Part shown: positions 30,926-35,131 of the stretch, piece by piece
Position numbering within the stretch: position 1 is the stretch's first letter
Layout: the number at the start of each line of letters is the position of its first letter
Assembly: GCA_022574815.1 (NCBI GenBank)
Contig: JACZRH010000008.1
Coordinates: forward strand, 1-35,131
Source of the DNA: Planctomycetota bacterium
GTDB taxonomy: Bacteria; Planctomycetota; Phycisphaerae; UBA1845; Fen-1342
DNA: 35,131 nt
Direction of reading: 5' to 3'
Made by a program: the position numbers and the translations under genes
Notes under the pieces: generated by a model
Database searches by the model: none
Told to the model about the DNA's origin: nothing
Seen by the model: the letters and a program-made list of their open reading frames with translations, nothing else

Positions 30926-33352
30926 ATGACGATACGCACGGTGCTGATGATGGTCTTATTGGCTGCGCCGCTGGAAGCTGCAGCCCAAACGCTCTCGCGC
31001 GTCCGCATCGATTCGCCACAAGCCCGTAGCCTCGCGGATAAGCTGCACGCCGAGGGATTCGACATTCTGCGGCCCACGATCCGCGACGATTCGTTCGAGC
31101 TGATCGTTTCCGACGCGGAATGGAAGGGACTCGAACAGCGCGGGCTCGAGCCGATCCTGATCGCCCGCGGCCGCCCGTTTCGCGACATCCAGGGTGAATG
31201 GGACAAACCGGACGGCTATCTGAACCTGGCGGAAATCCTCGCGGCCATGGACGCCGCCGCCGCGGCATTCCCCGACGTTTGCCAGGTCGTCGACCTGACC
31301 GCGACCTACAACATGCCGACGACGGTCGAGGGCCGGCACCTGTTCGCGGTCAAGATCTCGGACAATGTGACCCAGATCGAAAATGAACCCGCTACACTGC
31401 TCGTGAGCAATCACCACGCGCGCGAGATCGTCAATCCCGTCATCGCGCTGCACACGATCGAGCAGCTCACGACGCGCTACGGCAGCGACCCCCAGATCAC
31501 CCGCCTCGTCGACGAAAACGAAATCTGGATCGCCCCCGTCTGGAACCCCGACGGCTACAACTGGGTCTTCATCGGCGACAACTTCTGGCGCAAGAACCGG
31601 CGCGTCTTCCCGCAGGGCATCGGCGTCGACCAGAACCGCAACTACCCCTTCGGCTGGGGCTCCCCCTGCGGCGGCAGCAGTACCGTAACATCTCCAACAT
31701 ACCGCGGCCCCGCCCCATCCTCCGAACCGGAAACGCAGACCATGATCGCGTTCGCAGAAGACCGCCGCTTCGCGCGGGTCGCCGACATGCACTCATCCGG
31801 CCGCGAGGTGCGTCAGGGATTCGGGTGCTTGAACTACCCGTTCAGCTCCTTCCTTCAATCCGAGGCCGGCGACCTGGCCGCGACCATGGCAGGCTACGTT
31901 CCCGCCTCCTCCTGCTGCACCGGCGGCGACATCCACTACCACATGGCCACGAAGGGCACTCACGCCTTCCTCTGGGAGACTGCGCTCGAGTTCCAGCCAC
32001 CGCATGCCAACGCGCTTGCCGAAGCCGCACTCGTTTTACCTAGCTTTCTGGCGCTGCTCGAGCGCCCCATCTCGGTCAGCGGGCGCGTGACGGACCTCGG
32101 GACCGGCGATCCGCTCGAGGCAGCGATCGAATACGTCGGGGTCGTATTCGAAAACGGCGAGACGAATTCCAGCGGCGGGCCGCTCGGCCGCTACCATGCC
32201 ACGCTGCCGCCCGGAACCTACACTCTGGAATTCTCCGCCCCCGGGTTCAATACACTAAGCCGCGTTGTAAACGTCACTTCGACCAGTGCTGAAATCCTCG
32301 ACGTGCAACTCGGGATCCCCGCGCTCACGATCCAGTTCATCAGCGGACCCAGCGGCCTGATCGATCCGGGAACCGCGCCCGATGTCGAGGTCGAGATCAC
32401 GCCGGGCTCCCAGCAGATCGTCCCCGGCAGTGAGACCGTTTTCTATCGCTACGACGCCGGCGCCTTCGTCGGGCTGCCGCTTAATCCGATCGGCGGCGAC
32501 CGCTACGCCGCCACGCTGCCCGCGGTGGATTGCGGCGATACGCCCGAATACTACTTCCAGGCCCAAGGCGATGGCGGCACCACCGTGACGCTGCCCTTCG
32601 ACGCGCCGACCACCGTTTTCGACTTCGCCGTCGGCACCCAGGTCGAGATCGCCAACTTCAACTTCGAGACCGCCCCCGGCTGGACCGCCGAAAACCTCGG
32701 CGCCACGAGCGGCGACTGGGAGCGCGGCGTGCCGGTCAACGACCCCAACTGGCAATACGATCCGATCTCCGACTCCGACGGCAGCGGCCAGTGCTTTCTC
32801 ACGCAGAACGAACTGGGCAATACGGATGTGGATGAGGGCGCAGTCCGCCTCACCTCACCCAACCTGGACATGTCCGCCGGCGACGTCACGCTCAGCTACG
32901 ACTATTACCTGAACATGACCAACCCGGCTGGTGTGGACATGCTGCTCGTCGAGGTGAGCTCGTCCGGCGTGGGCGGGCCTTGGACCGAGATGGCCCGGCA
33001 CGAAACGGACGGCGGCCTCGCGTGGCGAACGCACACTCTCACGACCGCCGACTTCACCGCCGCGGGTGTGGCGCTGACCGGCACCATGCGGGTGCGGTTC
33101 ACCGCCAACGACGCTGATCCGCAGAGCATCGTCGAGTCGGGGCTCGACGCGTTCGACCTCTCCGTGCTGACCTGCGCGGCGTGCTACGCCGACTGCGACG
33201 GCAACGGCACACTCGACATCTTCGACTTCCTGTGCTTCCAGAACAGTTTCGTGCTCAGCGAGCCGTACGCCTGCGACTGCGATCCCGACCCGGCCTGCGA
33301 CATCTTCGACTTCCTCTGCTTCCAGAACGCGTTTGTGGGCGGGTGTCCGTAG
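30926..33352 (+). CDS. Secreted M14 zinc carboxypeptidase with dockerin-like tail
   Basis: An 808-residue exported protease. A signal peptide (VLMMVLLAAPLEAAA) is followed by a propeptide-like segment and the M14 domain: zinc motif HXXE at His164 and Glu167 (NHHAREIVNP), WNPDGYNWVF, QNRNYPFGW for substrate arginine/asparagine, and GTHAFLWETALEF with the catalytic glutamate. A carboxypeptidase-regulatory-like beta domain (residues 380-450; VSGRVTDLGTGDPLEAAIEY) and further beta domains lead to a tail with DCDGNGTLDIFDFLCFQNSF and a second IFDFLCFQNAF. That tail is a GC-rich dockerin-like repeat typical of Phycisphaerae exported proteins and may anchor the enzyme. The start is the ATG after GAGGAG at 30926. 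It is probably a scavenging protease. Confidence 0.9.
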   Translation: MTIRTVLMMVLLAAPLEAAAQTLSRVRIDSPQARSLADKLHAEGFDILRPTIRDDSFELIVSDAEWKGLEQRGLEPILIARGRPFRDIQGEWDKPDGYLNLAEILAAMDAAAAAFPDVCQVVDLTATYNMPTTVEGRHLFAVKISDNVTQIENEPATLLVSNHHAREIVNPVIALHTIEQLTTRYGSDPQITRLVDENEIWIAPVWNPDGYNWVFIGDNFWRKNRRVFPQGIGVDQNRNYPFGWGSPCGGSSTVTSPTYRGPAPSSEPETQTMIAFAEDRRFARVADMHSSGREVRQGFGCLNYPFSSFLQSEAGDLAATMAGYVPASSCCTGGDIHYHMATKGTHAFLWETALEFQPPHANALAEAALVLPSFLALLERPISVSGRVTDLGTGDPLEAAIEYVGVVFENGETNSSGGPLGRYHATLPPGTYTLEFSAPGFNTLSRVVNVTSTSAEILDVQLGIPALTIQFISGPSGLIDPGTAPDVEVEITPGSQQIVPGSETVFYRYDAGAFVGLPLNPIGGDRYAATLPAVDCGDTPEYYFQAQGDGGTTVTLPFDAPTTVFDFAVGTQVEIANFNFETAPGWTAENLGATSGDWERGVPVNDPNWQYDPISDSDGSGQCFLTQNELGNTDVDEGAVRLTSPNLDMSAGDVTLSYDYYLNMTNPAGVDMLLVEVSSSGVGGPWTEMARHETDGGLAWRTHTLTTADFTAAGVALTGTMRVRFTANDADPQSIVESGLDAFDLSVLTCAACYADCDGNGTLDIFDFLCFQNSFVLSEPYACDCDPDPACDIFDFLCFQNAFVGGCP

Positions 33353-33387
33353 GCGTCACAGCGCCTCGCCGCTCATCCTCAACCGCG

Positions 33388-33774
33388 TCATTCCTCATCG
33401 TAAGCTGCGGTTGTACCTGAGCCGTCCCACCCAGGCCAGACACGGTCGTTCCGTTCATATCGTCCCGACTCGAATCTCTCGAAGAGATGAGGCACGAGCG
33501 AATGGTGGATGGGTTGATCGCCCAGATCGGCTTCCAGGCTCGTCTGCGCGGCATAGGTCACGGCGTCCGAACCATCGACCAGCACGTGGTACCAGGGCTG
33601 GTCGCGGTCGGGCTGGCTCCGGTTGCTGCTGTACCACTGGTCATCCGCCCGGCAGTTCAGGTCAAAGTCCACGACGACCCCGCGATATCGATAACGCCGA
33701 TGGCAGACCAGTTGTCCGATCGAAAAGCTCGGCGGGTCATCCTGGAAGTACTCGGTGGGCATCGGGTCTGACAT
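33388..33774 (-). CDS. HspQ/YccV-like protein
   Basis: A 128-residue protein with the YccV-like (hemimethylated DNA-binding/HspQ) fold. Characteristic are FSIGQLVCHRRYRYRGVVVD, a variable acidic loop, PWYHVLVDGSDAVTYAAQTS and HLFERFESGRYERND. HspQ in E. coli is a small heat-shock factor that tunes Lon proteolysis; DNA binding has also been claimed for the fold. I start at 33774 (MSDPMPTEYFQD); the open frame continues upstream without coding character, and no strong ribosome site is visible. The gene is convergent with the carboxypeptidase gene; the 35-base gap holds a short AGGCG/CGCCT stem. Confidence 0.85.
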   Translation of the reverse strand: MSDPMPTEYFQDDPPSFSIGQLVCHRRYRYRGVVVDFDLNCRADDQWYSSNRSQPDRDQPWYHVLVDGSDAVTYAAQTSLEADLGDQPIHHSLVPHLFERFESGRYERNDRVWPGWDGSGTTAAYDEE

Positions 33775-34056
33775 ACAGCTGATCCTATGCCCGCACAGCC
33801 AGGTCCTCGTCGGGCTGATCCGAGGCGGCGATCGATGAGTGCCCGCGCCGGACCTTGTTCTGGCCTGCAGTGATGACGGGCAAACGCGGGCGGCGAGGCG
33901 TGGGGCAGACCTCATCCACCCCCGATAGCGACCCGGAATCAGGGCTGAATCGGCCCATTTGACTCCTTGACCCGGAATCTGCCCCAATCCGGTGGCTTTT
34001 TCCTGTACAATCGCGGTTCGGCGAACGCCAGTCCGCGCTCGCCCGGAGGACTAAGC

Positions 34057-35131
34057 ATGACCTGGCCAACACTCAATCGGAGGCTCGCAGGTATTCTCGC
34101 ATCGGCGTGTCTGGTGTCCGGTGCACTTGCCCAGACCACGTACTACGTGAACGGCTCGTGTGGTAGCGACGCCTGGACGGGAACAAACTCCGTCTGCGTT
34201 GCACCGGATGGTCCCAAGCGCACGATCCAGGCCGGGATCGACACCAGCGCCACCGGCGACACGGTGATCGTGGCCGACGGCACGTACACCGGGGCCGGGA
34301 ACCGGGATCTGGACTTCGCCGGCCGGGACATTCATCTGCGGTCCGAGAGTCTTGACCCGAGCCTGTGCATCATCGACTGTCAGGGCAGCGCGGTCGACCC
34401 GCACCGAGGCTTCCACTTCCACAGCGGCGAGACCAATGACGCCGTGCTGGAGGGCTTCACCATCACCAATGGCTTTGTCACCAGTGCCAGCCCCGGCGGC
34501 GACATCGGCGGCGGGATGCTGAATGAAAACAGCAGCCCGACGGTGAGCAACTGCACCTTCGACTCGAACATTGCCCAGCTACGCGGTGGCGGGATGTACA
34601 ATGACGTAAGCAGCCCGAGGGTCACCAATTGCACTTTCAGTGCGAACACGGCCAGCGGCGGCTCCGGCGGCGGGATGCTCAATCGCAACGGCAGCAGCCC
34701 GACGGTGACCGACTGCACGTTCAGCGGCAACACGGCGGCGGGGCCTCTCGGCGCGGGCGCTGGCGGCGGGATGCTCAACGCGTTGGGCAGCAACCCGTCC
34801 GTGACCGGCTGCACGTTCATCGGCAACATGTCGCCGGCGGATGCCGGCGGCGGCATGGCCAACGTCTCCGGCTCCAGCCCAATCGTCAGGAACTGCATGT
34901 TCAACAACAACACGGCCCCCTTCGGCGGCGGCATGTTCAACATTCGCACCGGCAGCAATCCGACCATCACGGCTTGCACCTTCCGCGCCAACACCGCCGG
35001 TATCAATGGCGGCGGGATGTCCAATGGCGACAGCAGCAGCCCGACGGTGACCGACTGCACCTTCGACTCGAACATCGCACGGCAAAACGGCGGCGGGATG
35101 TACAGCAGCAGCAGCAGCCCCACGGTCAGCG
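34057..35131 (+). CDS. Right-handed beta-helix surface protein, 3' end outside window
   Basis: The frame is open from the ATG at 34057 to the right edge, so the gene is partial at its 3' end (at least 358 residues). GGAGGA lies 8-11 bases before the start. A signal peptide (LAGILASACLVSGALAQ) is followed by YYVNGSCGSDAWTG and a TIQAGIDTSATGDTVIVADG segment, the usual opening of polymorphic-membrane-protein or parallel beta-helix proteins. From about residue 145 a 27-35-residue unit recurs: GGGMLN..SSPTVS.CTF..N.A. At least seven copies are seen, and one unit is cut by the window edge. It is probably a secreted or surface-anchored adhesin-like protein or carbohydrate-active lyase relative. The preceding 280-base gap holds a TACAAT -10-like hexamer at 34006 but no well-spaced -35. 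Confidence 0.88.
   Translation, partial: MTWPTLNRRLAGILASACLVSGALAQTTYYVNGSCGSDAWTGTNSVCVAPDGPKRTIQAGIDTSATGDTVIVADGTYTGAGNRDLDFAGRDIHLRSESLDPSLCIIDCQGSAVDPHRGFHFHSGETNDAVLEGFTITNGFVTSASPGGDIGGGMLNENSSPTVSNCTFDSNIAQLRGGGMYNDVSSPRVTNCTFSANTASGGSGGGMLNRNGSSPTVTDCTFSGNTAAGPLGAGAGGGMLNALGSNPSVTGCTFIGNMSPADAGGGMANVSGSSPIVRNCMFNNNTAPFGGGMFNIRTGSNPTITACTFRANTAGINGGGMSNGDSSSPTVTDCTFDSNIARQNGGGMYSSSSSPTVS
34490..35131 (+). repeat. Coding tandem repeats of the beta-helix gene
   Basis: Within the beta-helix gene, units of about 80-105 bases recur. Each includes GGCGGCGGGATG, a stretch encoding SSP, and GACTGCAC(C/G)TTC. Spacing varies, and the unit encodes one helix turn or two. Short simple-repeat pieces (AGCAGCAGCAGC) are also present near 35103-35115. 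Confidence 0.75.

Noticed and set aside
33967-34011. TTGACC and TACAAT as a promoter for the beta-helix gene
   Set aside because: The spacing is 33 bases, far from the usual 16-18, and no other -35 fits.
34380-35123. Minus-strand frame with repeated IPPP motifs at the right end
   Set aside because: It is the reverse of the beta-helix repeats; the plus frame has a signal peptide, ribosome site and family features.
34490-35131. CRISPR-like spaced repeats
   Set aside because: The repeats are coding, imperfect and unevenly spaced, and translate to a known beta-helix pattern. No cas genes are near.

Overview
The window is GC-rich, about 63-65% by eye, and reads as chromosomal DNA of a planctomycete, possibly close to Phycisphaerae. 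The clues are a GC-rich dockerin-like tail (DCDGNG...IFDFLCFQN, repeated) on a secreted carboxypeptidase, a right-handed beta-helix surface protein, an IF-2 with a long linker, a FapA/CheX/CheR/CheD/CheB set and a TPP-riboswitch ThiC locus. This placement is an inference; no rRNA or tRNA gene is present.

Layout. (1) 1-1411: the 5' end of an archaeal-type fructose-1,6-bisphosphatase gene with promoter and ribosome site, cut after about 45 codons, facing a cysteine-rich protein of unknown function; then a non-coding stretch holding a nested inverted repeat. (2) 1412-8077, minus strand: a co-directional array that starts with a TPP riboswitch and ends with thiC. About 4.8 kb of other genes lie between them: a possible 20-codon leader, two DinB-fold genes, a DUF6265-like gene, a PD-(D/E)XK nuclease fused to an MNT nucleotidyltransferase and overlapping a HEPN gene, and a second MNT-HEPN pair sitting exactly between a broken copy of the thiC 5' end and the intact thiC. 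(3) 8141-13703, minus strand: a small unknown protein, a cupin, a LolA-like exported protein, another tandem DinB protein, a GH57 glycosidase and a glycogen-synthase-like glycosyltransferase. (4) 14224-18868, plus strand: infB, a DUF503 (YlxP-like) gene, rbfA, and an endonuclease III-fold protein that has lost the usual catalytic residues and carries a histone H1-like Lys/Ala tail. (5) 19007-23502: a very long exported TPR protein overlapping a KpsF-type arabinose-5-phosphate isomerase. (6) 23774-28297: FapA-like DUF342 protein, CheX, CheR, CheD and CheB, mostly overlapping. (7) 28513-30048: fumarate reductase subunits B, C and D of the E. coli type, without subunit A. (8) 30218-35131: a small TPR protein, a secreted M14 carboxypeptidase, an HspQ/YccV-like protein on the minus strand, and a beta-helix protein that runs off the right edge.

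The most unusual region is 3.0-8.1 kb. A thiamine-biosynthesis locus appears to have been invaded. A HEPN-MNT toxin-antitoxin cassette is flanked by a direct repeat of about 130 bp made of the thiC ribosome site and first codons. Next to it is a nuclease-MNT fusion with its own HEPN partner, an architecture I do not recognise as described. The TPP riboswitch that would normally sit directly before thiC is now first in a chain of unrelated genes. The thiC coding region also holds an in-frame insertion containing a short tandem DNA repeat.
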